A stretch of 64,000 bases of DNA from an uncultured Candidatus Saccharibacteria bacterium (lineage in GTDB: Bacteria > Patescibacteriota > Saccharimonadia > Saccharimonadales > Saccharimonadaceae), in NCBI GenBank assembly GCA_947302975.1, contig CAMYXA010000001.1, forward strand, positions 1 to 64,000, read 5' to 3'. Of the stretch, positions 38,523-48,050 are shown piece after piece. Position 1 is the first letter of the stretch, and each line of letters opens with the position of its first letter. The position numbers were made by a program, and so were the translations under genes. A model generated the notes under the pieces. That model saw nothing but the letters and a program-made list of their open reading frames with translations, searched no databases and had not been told where the DNA came from.

Positions 38523-39236
38523 ATGAGCGAACCAAAAGTTCTTATTATAGTGCCTGCGTATAATGAGGAGAAGACAATAAGTTCAGTCTGCTCCGAAATT
38601 GCCGCCTCCGGATACGATTTTGTTGTTGTAAACGACGGCTCAAGTGATTCGACTCCAAAAATTCTTGACGATTTAAAAATCCCACATATTGACCTGATCT
38701 CAAATCTAGGGATTGGTGGTGCGATTCAGACTGGCTACAAATACGCCAGATACAACGATTACGATATTGCCGTACAGTTAGATGCCGACGGGCAACATAG
38801 TGTCTCCTGCGTAAGGGATATCATTCAACCAATAATTGATAATAAATCAGATTTCGTTATTGGTTCTCGCTTTATCGATAAGAAGTCCTCTTCATTTCAT
38901 TCGACAAAGTTGCGAAGAGCTGGAATATATCTTATTTCGTTTATTATCCTGTTGTTCTCTGGCAAGCGAATCTACGACGTAACCTCTGGGTTCCGCGCTG
39001 CCAATAAAAAGGTTATTGAGCATTTTGCCGAAGACTATCCGCCTGAATATCCAGAACCAGTTTCAGAATTTGATCTTATGCGCCATGGATACAAAATTTT
39101 GGAGGTCCCAGTCAAAATGCACGAGCGCAAGGGCGGAAAATCCAGTATTCGCTCTTGGAAGAATGGCTACTACGTAATAAATGTTATTATCTCACTTTTC
39201 CTAATTAAGCTAAGGAGGCACAAAAAAGATGCTTAG
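38523..39236 (+). CDS. Family 2 glycosyltransferase (DPM1-like)
   Basis: 'VLIIVPAYNEEKTISSVCSEI...FVVVNDGSSDST...AVQLDADGQH'. Confidence 0.9.
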   Translation: MSEPKVLIIVPAYNEEKTISSVCSEIAASGYDFVVVNDGSSDSTPKILDDLKIPHIDLISNLGIGGAIQTGYKYARYNDYDIAVQLDADGQHSVSCVRDIIQPIIDNKSDFVIGSRFIDKKSSSFHSTKLRRAGIYLISFIILLFSGKRIYDVTSGFRAANKKVIEHFAEDYPPEYPEPVSEFDLMRHGYKILEVPVKMHERKGGKSSIRSWKNGYYVINVIISLFLIKLRRHKKDA

Positions 39237-39564
39237 TTCACTTCAGATCGAAATGTTAATTGCTGCAATTGTATTATTTTTCTTAATTCTTTCCTCTCTC
39301 AGGAAAAACCGTATGTCGGTTAGAAATTCAATTGTATGGTTATTACTACCAGTTGTGTTCATGCTTATTGCTTTGCTCCTAGAGCCGCTTTCTTCACTAG
39401 CGCATTCCCTCGGATTTGAAATCTTCTCTAATTTCATTTTTGTCATTGTTATCGGATCACTTATTCTGGTATGTTTCTATCTAACGATTGCCGTAAGCAA
39501 ACAGCAAGACCAAATCAAAAAGCTGATTCAAGAAGTTTCACTACTCAAGAAAAAGAAGAAATAG
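39229..39564 (+). CDS. DUF2304 family small membrane protein
   Basis: Short TM protein directly after a DPM1-like GT, 'RKNRMSVRNSIVWLLLPVVFMLIALLLEPLSSLAHSLGFE'. Confidence 0.75.
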   Translation: MLSSLQIEMLIAAIVLFFLILSSLRKNRMSVRNSIVWLLLPVVFMLIALLLEPLSSLAHSLGFEIFSNFIFVIVIGSLILVCFYLTIAVSKQQDQIKKLIQEVSLLKKKKK

Positions 39565-39565
39565 T

Positions 39566-40453
39566 TTAATTCAAATTAGCCAAAAATCTTTTTACGGCGT
39601 CTTGCCAAGTTGGGAGCGGCTCAAAGCCGTTCTCTTTTAGTTTTGATTTATCGAGACGAGAGTTGTATGGTCGTTTGGCTTTGGAGAGGCCATATTCGGC
39701 GGTTGTGACTGGGATAACCTTGGTATTAACGCCAGCTTGTGCGTAGATTTCTTTAGTAAAATCAGCCCACGAAATGTATCCGCCCTCATTGGTGGCGTGA
39801 TAGTATCCATATTTCTCAGTCTCAATCATGTCGACAAGGAGGCGCGCTAGATCGATTGTATAAGTTGGAGTTCCAATTTGATCATCCACAACACGAACTT
39901 CGTCGTGAGTCTCAGCAACTTTCAGCATAGTCTTAATGAAATTCTTACCGTTCTGGCCAAAAACCCAAGCAATACGAACAATGAAATATTTGTCGAGCGT
40001 ATTAGCGACAGCTAATTCCCCATCCAGTTTGCTCTGTCCGTAGACATTCAAAGGGGCGTAATCCTTCTGGTCTGGTTGCCATGGCGTTTCGCCCTCACCG
40101 TTAAAGACATAGTCAGTCGAAATATAAACCATTTTTGCGTCAACGCTTTTGGCAGCGTCTGCGAGGTTCTTAGTTCCATCAACGTTTACGGCACGAACGG
40201 CGGCCAGGTTTTCTGGTTCCTCGGCACCATCAACATTAGTCCAAGCAGCACAGTGAACGATTGCGTCCGGCTTGATATCGGAAACAGCCTTTAGGACCTG
40301 ATCACGGTCTGTGATATCGAGAATAATGTGTTCAAAGTCGGCATTTTCGGAATCGTGACGATCCGCACCAATACCCTCATGGCCACGTTTTTTCAGTTCA
40401 TTCATGACATCAAAGCCAAGTTGGCCAGATGTACCGGTGACGAGGACCTTCAT
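39566..40453 (-). CDS. rmlD: dTDP-4-dehydrorhamnose reductase
   Basis: 'VTGTSGQLGFDVMNEL', 'VHCAAWTNVDGAEE', 'STDYVFNGE'. Confidence 0.93.
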   Translation of the reverse strand: MKVLVTGTSGQLGFDVMNELKKRGHEGIGADRHDSENADFEHIILDITDRDQVLKAVSDIKPDAIVHCAAWTNVDGAEEPENLAAVRAVNVDGTKNLADAAKSVDAKMVYISTDYVFNGEGETPWQPDQKDYAPLNVYGQSKLDGELAVANTLDKYFIVRIAWVFGQNGKNFIKTMLKVAETHDEVRVVDDQIGTPTYTIDLARLLVDMIETEKYGYYHATNEGGYISWADFTKEIYAQAGVNTKVIPVTTAEYGLSKAKRPYNSRLDKSKLKENGFEPLPTWQDAVKRFLANLN

Positions 40454-41481
40454 TATTTGTCTCCATACATTTTTTCGTAATAGTTCTGATAATCACCAGA
40501 GATGATTTCCTGCCACCAGTCTTCATTTTCGAGATACCATTTAATAGTCTTAACGATACCATCGGCAAATTTAGTTTCTGGTAGCCAGCCGAGTTCGTTA
40601 TGAATCTTGGTTGGGTCGATTGCATAGCGGCGGTCGTGGCCTTTGCGATCTTCGACAAAAGTGATAAGGCTTTCTGGCTTGCCAAGTTCCTTCAAAATAA
40701 GTTTTACGATGTCAATGTTGGCCATTTCGTTGTGGCCACCAACATTGTAGACTTCGCCGACTTTGCCGTTATGAATAATAAGATCGATTGCCTTACAGTG
40801 ATCCTCGACATAGAGCCAGTCACGAACATTCAAACCGTCGCCATAAACTGGAAGTGGTTTGTCGTGAAGAGCGTTGATGATCATGAGAGGGATAAGCTTT
40901 TCTGGGAAGTGATATGGGCCGTAGTTGTTGGAACAGCGGCTAATAGTTACCGGAAGACCATAGGTGCGGTGATAAGCTAAGGTAACAAGATCAGCTGATG
41001 CCTTGGAAGCGCTGTATGGGCTGGAAGCGTGAAGGTTAGTGGTTTCCGTAAAGAAGAGATCCGGGCGATCCAAAGGAAGATCACCATAAACCTCGTCGGT
41101 TGAAACTTGGTGGTAGCGAGAAACATTGTATTTCTTGCAGGCCTCCATCAAGACTTCTGGACCCATGATGTTGGTTTCGAGGAAAATCTTTGGATCACGA
41201 ATTGAACGGTCCACATGGGATTCGGCGGCGAAGTTCACAACGATATCCGGATGCTCTTCGGCGAAGAGTTTATCAATTGCTTCGGCATCGCGAATATCAA
41301 TCTTTGCAAAGCGGAAATTTGGGTTTTCAAGAGCTTTTTTCAAAGTTGAGAGGTTACCAGCATATGTCAAACAGTCTACACAAACAATGCGGTAGTTTGG
41401 ATATTTGCCGAGCATGTGATAGACAAAGTTTGAACCAATAAAGCCGGCTCCGCCTGTTACGATGATAGTTTTCTTGTCCAT
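40453..41481 (-). CDS. rmlB: dTDP-glucose 4,6-dehydratase
   Basis: 'IIVTGGAGFIGSNFVYHML', 'NFAAESHVDRSI', 'VSTDEVYGDL', 'SPYSASKASADLV'. Confidence 0.96.
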   Translation of the reverse strand: MDKKTIIVTGGAGFIGSNFVYHMLGKYPNYRIVCVDCLTYAGNLSTLKKALENPNFRFAKIDIRDAEAIDKLFAEEHPDIVVNFAAESHVDRSIRDPKIFLETNIMGPEVLMEACKKYNVSRYHQVSTDEVYGDLPLDRPDLFFTETTNLHASSPYSASKASADLVTLAYHRTYGLPVTISRCSNNYGPYHFPEKLIPLMIINALHDKPLPVYGDGLNVRDWLYVEDHCKAIDLIIHNGKVGEVYNVGGHNEMANIDIVKLILKELGKPESLITFVEDRKGHDRRYAIDPTKIHNELGWLPETKFADGIVKTIKWYLENEDWWQEIISGDYQNYYEKMYGDK

Positions 41482-41488
41482 TTTCCTC

Positions 41489-42043
41489 CTAGAATTTGAA
41501 ATTTAGATTTTTAAGTGTTGGATGCTTTAAGTCTTTTTCGGAAAAAGTTAATTCCCCGTCAATCTTTGGCCATTCAATTGCGACGTCTTCGTCGTTGTAG
41601 ATGAGGCCGCCCTCATCTTCTGGATGATAGAATTCGTCACACTTGTAAGCGAATTCAGCTTTATCTGAAACGACGAGGAAGCCATGAGCAAAGCCGCGTG
41701 GAATCATGAGTTGGCGTTTGTTTTCGGCAGAAAGAAGAGCGCCGACCCATTTGCCGTAGGTTGGGCTACCAGCGCGAAGATCGACAGCAACATCGAAGAC
41801 TTCGCCGGATAGAACGCGAACGAGTTTGGCTTGTGGGTGATTCTTTTGGAAGTGGAGGCCGCGGAGGACACCTTTTTTGGAGCTAGATTGATTGTCTTGA
41901 ACGAAAGTATAATTTAGACCAGCTTCTTTGAAGTCGGACTCGCTATAGGTTTCCATGAAATAGCCACGCTCGTCACCGAAGACGGTTGGCTCGATAATAT
42001 AAACATCTTTGATGTCGGTTTTGATAAAGTTAAACTTACCCAT
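41489..42043 (-). CDS. rmlC: dTDP-4-dehydrorhamnose 3,5-epimerase
   Basis: '[20 protein letters not shown]', '[18 protein letters not shown]', '[10 protein letters not shown]'. Confidence 0.95.
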   Translation of the reverse strand: MGKFNFIKTDIKDVYIIEPTVFGDERGYFMETYSESDFKEAGLNYTFVQDNQSSSKKGVLRGLHFQKNHPQAKLVRVLSGEVFDVAVDLRAGSPTYGKWVGALLSAENKRQLMIPRGFAHGFLVVSDKAEFAYKCDEFYHPEDEGGLIYNDEDVAIEWPKIDGELTFSEKDLKHPTLKNLNFKF

Positions 42044-42923
42044 TAATTTTCCCTTCCGCAACATTTAGAAGGTGCTGACCATAGCTAGATTTTTTGTATT
42101 TGTTAGCAGATTCTAGGAGTTCTTCTTTGGAAATCCAGCCGTTTCTGAAGGCGATTTCCTCCGGGGCGGAGATTTGGATGCCTTGGCGTTTTTGAATAAC
42201 ACGAACGTAGTCTGAAGCATCGGCAAGAGATTCAATGGTCCCGGTATCAAGCCAGGCAAAGCCACGATCTAGGAGTTGGACATCGAGTTCGCCGCGATTC
42301 AAGTAGGCTTCGTTTAATGTAGTTATTTCGAGTTCGCCGCGCGCAGATGGTTGGACTTTTTTGGCTTCCTCAGCAACACCTGCTGGATAGAAGTAGAGTC
42401 CGGTTACGGCATAGTTGGATTTTGGATTCTCTGGTTTTTCTTCAATAGAAATAGCTTTCCAGTTTTCGTCGAATTCGACAACACCAAAGCGTTCTGGGTC
42501 GTTAACATGATAGCCAAAAACGGTGGCACGGTTCTCTTCGGTGGCATTTTTGACGGATTCACGAAGAGATTTTACGAAGCCGCTACCATAGAAGATGTTG
42601 TCACCAAGGACCATGGCACAAGCATCGTTACCGATGAATTCTTCACCGATGATGAAGGCTTGAGCTAGCCCATCTGGGGTTGGTTGGACTTTATAAGACA
42701 AATTCACACCCATGCTTTTGCCGTCACCAAGAAGACGTTCGAAGTTTGGCAAGTCAGCAGGGGTTGAGATGATCAAAATATCACGAATGCCAGCAAGCAT
42801 CAAAGTTGCCAATGGGTAATAGATCATTGGTTTATCATAGACCGGGAGCATCTGCTTTGATGTTCCAAGCGTTAATGGATAGAGGCGAGTGCCAGACCCT
42901 CCAGCTAAAATAATACCTTTCAT
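42036..42923 (-). CDS. rmlA: Glucose-1-phosphate thymidylyltransferase
   Basis: '[36 protein letters not shown]', 'GDNIFYGSG'. Confidence 0.97.
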   Translation of the reverse strand: MKGIILAGGSGTRLYPLTLGTSKQMLPVYDKPMIYYPLATLMLAGIRDILIISTPADLPNFERLLGDGKSMGVNLSYKVQPTPDGLAQAFIIGEEFIGNDACAMVLGDNIFYGSGFVKSLRESVKNATEENRATVFGYHVNDPERFGVVEFDENWKAISIEEKPENPKSNYAVTGLYFYPAGVAEEAKKVQPSARGELEITTLNEAYLNRGELDVQLLDRGFAWLDTGTIESLADASDYVRVIQKRQGIQISAPEEIAFRNGWISKEELLESANKYKKSSYGQHLLNVAEGKING

Positions 42924-42971
42924 AGGACTCCTAGTTATCTGTTATATTATACCATAAACAGGTAACAATTT

Positions 42972-43820
42972 CTATTCCAGGCCCCAAATGCGCTCAAGAT
43001 ATTGTTCTTGTTTTATTAGATTCTTTTTTGATTTTGCAGTAAGTTCGACGGCCTCAGAAATAATACGGTGCATCTCCTTGGTCTCATCTAGGTATTTCCT
43101 TTTGTCTGTAGTTTTAGTCACACTATCATGGTGGACGCAATAACGATTGAGTTTTTCATTAACGTAAGATATTTTTCCAATGAGCAAAAGTTGCACGTAA
43201 AAATACCAGTCTCCTGCAATGGAAAACCCTGCGGCCTTCTCTAGTATGTTTTCGTAACGAGAGTCATTCTTAAAAACGGCAGCGGATACGTTTGGGATTG
43301 TGTTATAAATACACATTACGTCTTGGATTTCCTTTTTACCGTCCACGGTATATGATTTAGTCCAGTGACCGAGCCTCTTTTTCTCAAGTGTACGCCTCAA
43401 ATTTCGTTTAAATAGTGGTTTGTTTTTTGGGTCAACCACTACAGATTCGGTGTACGAAATAAGAATGTCGTCGTCTTTTTTGAATGGAGCTATGGCCTTT
43501 TCGAGAAAGCTCTTTTCGGCCAAGTCATCCACCTCGGCAATCCAGACATAATCAGAGGAGGCTGCTTTGAATCCTTTAGCCCATTGTTTACAGACACTGC
43601 CGCTATTTTCTTTATTGATAATTTTTTTGATTTTAATGTCGGGTTTTCGTTCCTTGATCTTTTTGATTTCTTCGTCAATCACTTCAAGGCTGTTGTCGGT
43701 CGAACAGTCATCAAGAAAGATAATCTCGTCTATTGGATGGGTTTGGTTCAAAATTGAATTAACTCTACGGCCGAGCAGTCTCGCATAGTTATAGTTTGGA
43801 ACTACAACTGATATACTCAT
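42972..43820 (-). CDS. Family 2 glycosyltransferase
   Basis: 'ISVVVPNYNYARLLGRRVNSILNQTHPIDEIIFLDDCSTDNS'. Confidence 0.9.
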   Translation of the reverse strand: MSISVVVPNYNYARLLGRRVNSILNQTHPIDEIIFLDDCSTDNSLEVIDEEIKKIKERKPDIKIKKIINKENSGSVCKQWAKGFKAASSDYVWIAEVDDLAEKSFLEKAIAPFKKDDDILISYTESVVVDPKNKPLFKRNLRRTLEKKRLGHWTKSYTVDGKKEIQDVMCIYNTIPNVSAAVFKNDSRYENILEKAAGFSIAGDWYFYVQLLLIGKISYVNEKLNRYCVHHDSVTKTTDKRKYLDETKEMHRIISEAVELTAKSKKNLIKQEQYLERIWGLE

Positions 43821-45946
43821 TAGGCTTCCCTAATAAATCTTATAGTTTTCTTAACTAGACGCTTGGCCTTATTAATACCACGACGCCCAATCCACTGCTT
43901 AATTTCGCCCGTCACTTTTGGAGCACCATAACTGACTTTTTCCTTGATAGCTAAGTCTGCTTTTGTTGCCTCTTCTGAAGCGGTAACTGGTGAGCTCTTG
44001 TAGACTTTCGGAATCTTAGCGGTATCATGTTTTTTGTTCGCAAACTCATCGTCAATAAATTTAAGGAACTGCTGATAGCCTTTTTCTAGTGGGCGATCCT
44101 TCATAAACTTCTGACCGGCTTTGCTCATTTTTTCTCGTAGCTTTTTATCGTCTAAGAGTTTGATTATCGCAGTTGCGATAGCAGCTGGGCTTGGTGTTGC
44201 AAGCATGCATGCATCATCTGGCAAATCATAGAGATTGTTTTCTTTATATAGCTCCACTACCGGTAAGCCTGCGGCCATCATTTCGAATGGGATACGGGAT
44301 GGGTTTGAGGCGCTCATACAAACACCAACGGAGCATTTGTTGTATAGTTCGTTACATTTTTGAGGAGTGATAGTGCCGAGGTGTTCAACCTTGAGATTCT
44401 TAATGTTTCTTTTGGCGGAGCCATAAAGATAGATTTTCGTGTCTGGGCGGAGTTTCTGAACGATTTGCAAAGCACGCAATGCGATAGTGTCAGCACGCCT
44501 TGGTTTTCCCGGTTGAAAAATTAGACAAAGAGCGTTCTCTTTTTTGGTATCAATTGAGTGGTAGGTATCAAGATCAGCGCAGAAATCAAAGCAACCAGTC
44601 GGCATGTTATACTCAGTACGCATTTTATTGGAAAGCCATTTTCCGATTGTGACACCTTTTAGCCCGAGACTATAGGAGTATTCAGCGGTCATATATTTTC
44701 CGCCCATTGAGAAGAACCAAGGTTCAAAATCTTGGATAAAGTACACTTTGTGTTTTGCGGAGGTTCTTGAGACTGGTTCAGCCGTATTCCAGCCCGTTGC
44801 TATAACCATGTCATATTCCCTTACCATATCAAAGCCACTAAATACGTCACCCTTGAACTCGCCATAGAATGCAACAAGACGATCATAGATGGCGGTTGCT
44901 GGCTCATTTGATAATGATTCCACATAAATATCACATTTGTAGCCGTAATCGATTAAGCGGTTGACGTTTTGCAGGATGGTACGGTGCCCACCAGAGCCTT
45001 CAGCGAACCATGGCACTAGCCAGGCGATTTTTCCCTTGTCTCCTTTGTTCTTTTCGTTAGTTGTAAATCCCATGCCATTCCTCCTTACCATTTGCCATTT
45101 AATTTGTTCTTTATTCAAGTGGTATTTGTCTTTCATGCGATCCTGAACAGCAATCACCTCTTCATATTCAACGAGACGATTGATGACGGTTGAGGCTGAG
45201 CCTTTATTGTGTTTTCGATAATAGTTGTATGGCTTTGCACTATAGGCGATTTTGCCTTCTTCCATAATACGAGAATAAATATACCAGTCTCCGGCGATCT
45301 TGTACTTTTCGGCCTCTTTAAATATACCCAAACATCGTTTTTCGTTTTTCCAGACCACACAAGAAACGTTCATGATATAGATTTGGCCGCTTAGGTAGTT
45401 AACGATCTCTTCTTTACCGTTCGCAACATAATCATTGCTCCAGTGACCACATTTCCACATATCTGCCCAGTCAGTACAGGTTCTGCTCCAGACTTTGTTG
45501 TTTTGGTCGATTCTATATGAGTCGGAGAAGAATAGCCTAATATCTTCGTCTTTCTCCATTTTTTCCATTGCGGTTTCTAGGAACCTGGAATCGCAACTAT
45601 CGTCGGCTTCTGCAATCCAGAAATAATCTCCTGTTGCGCTCTTGAGTCCTTTTTGCCATTGGGCAAAAACACACCCGCCGCTATTCACTTCATTTGGAAT
45701 AAAAATAGTTTTGATCTTTGGGTATTTTTTATTAACTTCTTTGAGTTTTCGCCTAATGACTTCCTGACTATTATCCTTGGATGCGTCATCCAACACGATT
45801 AATTCCGCGATCGGATATGTTTGCCTCACTACGGAATCAATTCTTTCCTCTATAAAGTCTTCGTAATTATAGTTAGGAATAATGACGGAAATCTTCTTGT
45901 TTGCCTTTTTGGCACGGTGTTTTTGAGTATAAATATTTACCTTCAT
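43820..45946 (-). CDS. Bimodular glycosyltransferase: GT2 plus WsaF-like GT4-type
   Basis: N-term 'ISVIIPNYNYEDFIEERIDSVVRQTYPIAELIVLDDASKDNS'; C-term 'KIAWLVPWFAEGSGGHRTILQNVNRLIDYGYKCDIYVES...GVCMSASNPSRIPFEMMAAGLPVVEL'. Confidence 0.88.
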   Translation of the reverse strand: MKVNIYTQKHRAKKANKKISVIIPNYNYEDFIEERIDSVVRQTYPIAELIVLDDASKDNSQEVIRRKLKEVNKKYPKIKTIFIPNEVNSGGCVFAQWQKGLKSATGDYFWIAEADDSCDSRFLETAMEKMEKDEDIRLFFSDSYRIDQNNKVWSRTCTDWADMWKCGHWSNDYVANGKEEIVNYLSGQIYIMNVSCVVWKNEKRCLGIFKEAEKYKIAGDWYIYSRIMEEGKIAYSAKPYNYYRKHNKGSASTVINRLVEYEEVIAVQDRMKDKYHLNKEQIKWQMVRRNGMGFTTNEKNKGDKGKIAWLVPWFAEGSGGHRTILQNVNRLIDYGYKCDIYVESLSNEPATAIYDRLVAFYGEFKGDVFSGFDMVREYDMVIATGWNTAEPVSRTSAKHKVYFIQDFEPWFFSMGGKYMTAEYSYSLGLKGVTIGKWLSNKMRTEYNMPTGCFDFCADLDTYHSIDTKKENALCLIFQPGKPRRADTIALRALQIVQKLRPDTKIYLYGSAKRNIKNLKVEHLGTITPQKCNELYNKCSVGVCMSASNPSRIPFEMMAAGLPVVELYKENNLYDLPDDACMLATPSPAAIATAIIKLLDDKKLREKMSKAGQKFMKDRPLEKGYQQFLKFIDDEFANKKHDTAKIPKVYKSSPVTASEEATKADLAIKEKVSYGAPKVTGEIKQWIGRRGINKAKRLVKKTIRFIREA

Positions 45947-46010
45947 TCTTGCTCAATTATATCATAAGGAGACTTTTAAATTCGCCTGGATAAAATGCTA
46001 TAATGATCTT

Positions 46011-48050
46011 ATGGAGCTCAAAGGGAAAAATGTTTTGATCACGCAAAGTGCTTTGCGCAGTTTTGGCGGATCAGAAATAGTAACGCTTGAACTAGCCAAC
46101 TATTTCAAAAGTATTGATGCAAAAGTTAAAGTGTTCACCTGGTACTATAGTGAACCGATCAAGAGCGAGTTTGAAAAACATCATATCGATGTCACAACAG
46201 ATGAAGACGATCCCTTTTTCGAAAATGTTGATTTTGTTTGGGTACACCATCAGGTCTTGCCGATTTCCATGGTGCAAGATTTAGGGAAAAAGCGCAAGAA
46301 ACCAACTTTTGTCTTCTTTCATATGTCTTATATGGAAGATTTATACCTTGAGCAGCCTTATGTTCTGAACCTCGAGAAGAAGTTATCTGATAAAAGCATT
46401 TTTGTTTCCGAAGAGGCTATGGCCATGAATGTAAAAAAATGTAGCGATGCCTTTAGGGATCCTTCTGTCTTCAGAAATTTTTCACCAGAAGAATTTGTCA
46501 TTCATCTAGTCAAAAACGAAACCCTAAAAAAGGTAGGAATAGTATCAAACCGTCCACCAAAAGAGGTGCTTGATTCTATTGAGCTGTTCAAGGCCAAAGG
46601 AGTTGAAGCAGAGCTTATCGGCCGTACTTCTAAAACTTATGAACTTATCACTCCGGATGTCCTAAATAGATATGACTGCATCATTACGATCGGTAAGACA
46701 ATACAATACTGCCTTACTTCCAATATTCCAACGTATCTATATGATCGTTTTGGTGGATGCGGATTTATAACTCATGACAACTTCAAGAAAGCCATGGGTA
46801 CAAATTTTTCAGGCAGAGGTTTCGATAAAAAAACCGCTTCAAAGATTGTCTCCGAAATTATCAATGGTTACAGTTCCGCCAGAGAGTATCAAGAAAAAAA
46901 TCTAGAGTTCTTCCAGGAACAATTCTCGCTGAGCAATAATCTTACTAAACTACTTAATGACATTACGCCAAGGACAAAGGAAGTTTTTGACTCGGAATAC
47001 ATAAATCATGTCATTGCTGCAGAAACATTAGTAAAGAATAAAATCGTTGCAGAGAATGGCCTTTCTATCGTCTTGGAAGATAATAAAAAGTTGCAAGACG
47101 CAATTAACGACCTAAATGCCGTCATCAACAGAATGAACAGTTCTAGGATCATAAGAATCGACAGAAAGCTCCGCTCCATTATTAAGGCACCATTAAGGGT
47201 TCTTAAGAAAAAACCTGCCAAAGTTTCCAATGTTGTAGAAATTAATAAAGACGATTTCGAATTTACTACATTAAAGAAAGGTCGTTATAAGATTATCGGT
47301 CTCGTGCTAGAGCGTAACGAGTCTCTTATTCTAAAAGACACTCTTGATTCCCTTTGCAAGATTGTTGATGGATTCGTCCTGCTCGATGACTGTTCAGATG
47401 ATGACAGTTTGAATATTGCTAAGAACCATCCAAAATGCTTAGCCGTTATCAGACACAAAACACATGCGGCTGGCGATAGGAGCGCTCAAGAAAGTATCCA
47501 CCGAGAGTTGCTTTTGCAACAAGCAAGAAAATATCATCCAGCCTGGCTTGTTTATCAGGATGCCGACGAAAGAATCGACGATCCAGCCGCAGTTAGGAAG
47601 TTTCTCACTCAACACATGAACGATGATTCTATTTCTGGAATTCGCCTGTCGCTGTTTGATGCTTATATGACAGAAAAAGATCAAAAATCTTACCAAGGTG
47701 GCCCGCTTCTTAACTTTAGAAAATATTTTGGCCAAGAGCGAAGAGATATTCTAATGATCTGGAAAAATAAAAAGAAGATTACCTTTGCCACCAAGCTCGT
47801 TGCGAGAGAACCAGACTTAGTTGATGAGTCTAAATTGATTACTAAATTTTATGTTCAGCACTATGGGAAATCACTTGGCATAGAACATTGGGAGGAAACC
47901 TGCGATTATTACATTAACCATTTCCCTCAATACGCAGCAAAATGGGCAGCGAGAAAAGGAAAAGGCGTACACAAGAAGCTATCTGATTTTGACACAGAAT
48001 TACAAACCTGGGAACAGGTTAAAAAATCTGGCGGAATCAAGATTAATTAA
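46011..48050 (+). CDS. Bimodular glycosyltransferase: GT4-like N-terminus plus GT2-like C-terminus
   Basis: 'LITQSALRSFGGSEIVTLELANYFKS...'; 'IIGLVLERNESLILKDTLDSLCKIVDGFVLLDDCSDDDS...VYQDADERID'. Confidence 0.8.
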   Translation: MELKGKNVLITQSALRSFGGSEIVTLELANYFKSIDAKVKVFTWYYSEPIKSEFEKHHIDVTTDEDDPFFENVDFVWVHHQVLPISMVQDLGKKRKKPTFVFFHMSYMEDLYLEQPYVLNLEKKLSDKSIFVSEEAMAMNVKKCSDAFRDPSVFRNFSPEEFVIHLVKNETLKKVGIVSNRPPKEVLDSIELFKAKGVEAELIGRTSKTYELITPDVLNRYDCIITIGKTIQYCLTSNIPTYLYDRFGGCGFITHDNFKKAMGTNFSGRGFDKKTASKIVSEIINGYSSAREYQEKNLEFFQEQFSLSNNLTKLLNDITPRTKEVFDSEYINHVIAAETLVKNKIVAENGLSIVLEDNKKLQDAINDLNAVINRMNSSRIIRIDRKLRSIIKAPLRVLKKKPAKVSNVVEINKDDFEFTTLKKGRYKIIGLVLERNESLILKDTLDSLCKIVDGFVLLDDCSDDDSLNIAKNHPKCLAVIRHKTHAAGDRSAQESIHRELLLQQARKYHPAWLVYQDADERIDDPAAVRKFLTQHMNDDSISGIRLSLFDAYMTEKDQKSYQGGPLLNFRKYFGQERRDILMIWKNKKKITFATKLVAREPDLVDESKLITKFYVQHYGKSLGIEHWEETCDYYINHFPQYAAKWAARKGKGVHKKLSDFDTELQTWEQVKKSGGIKIN

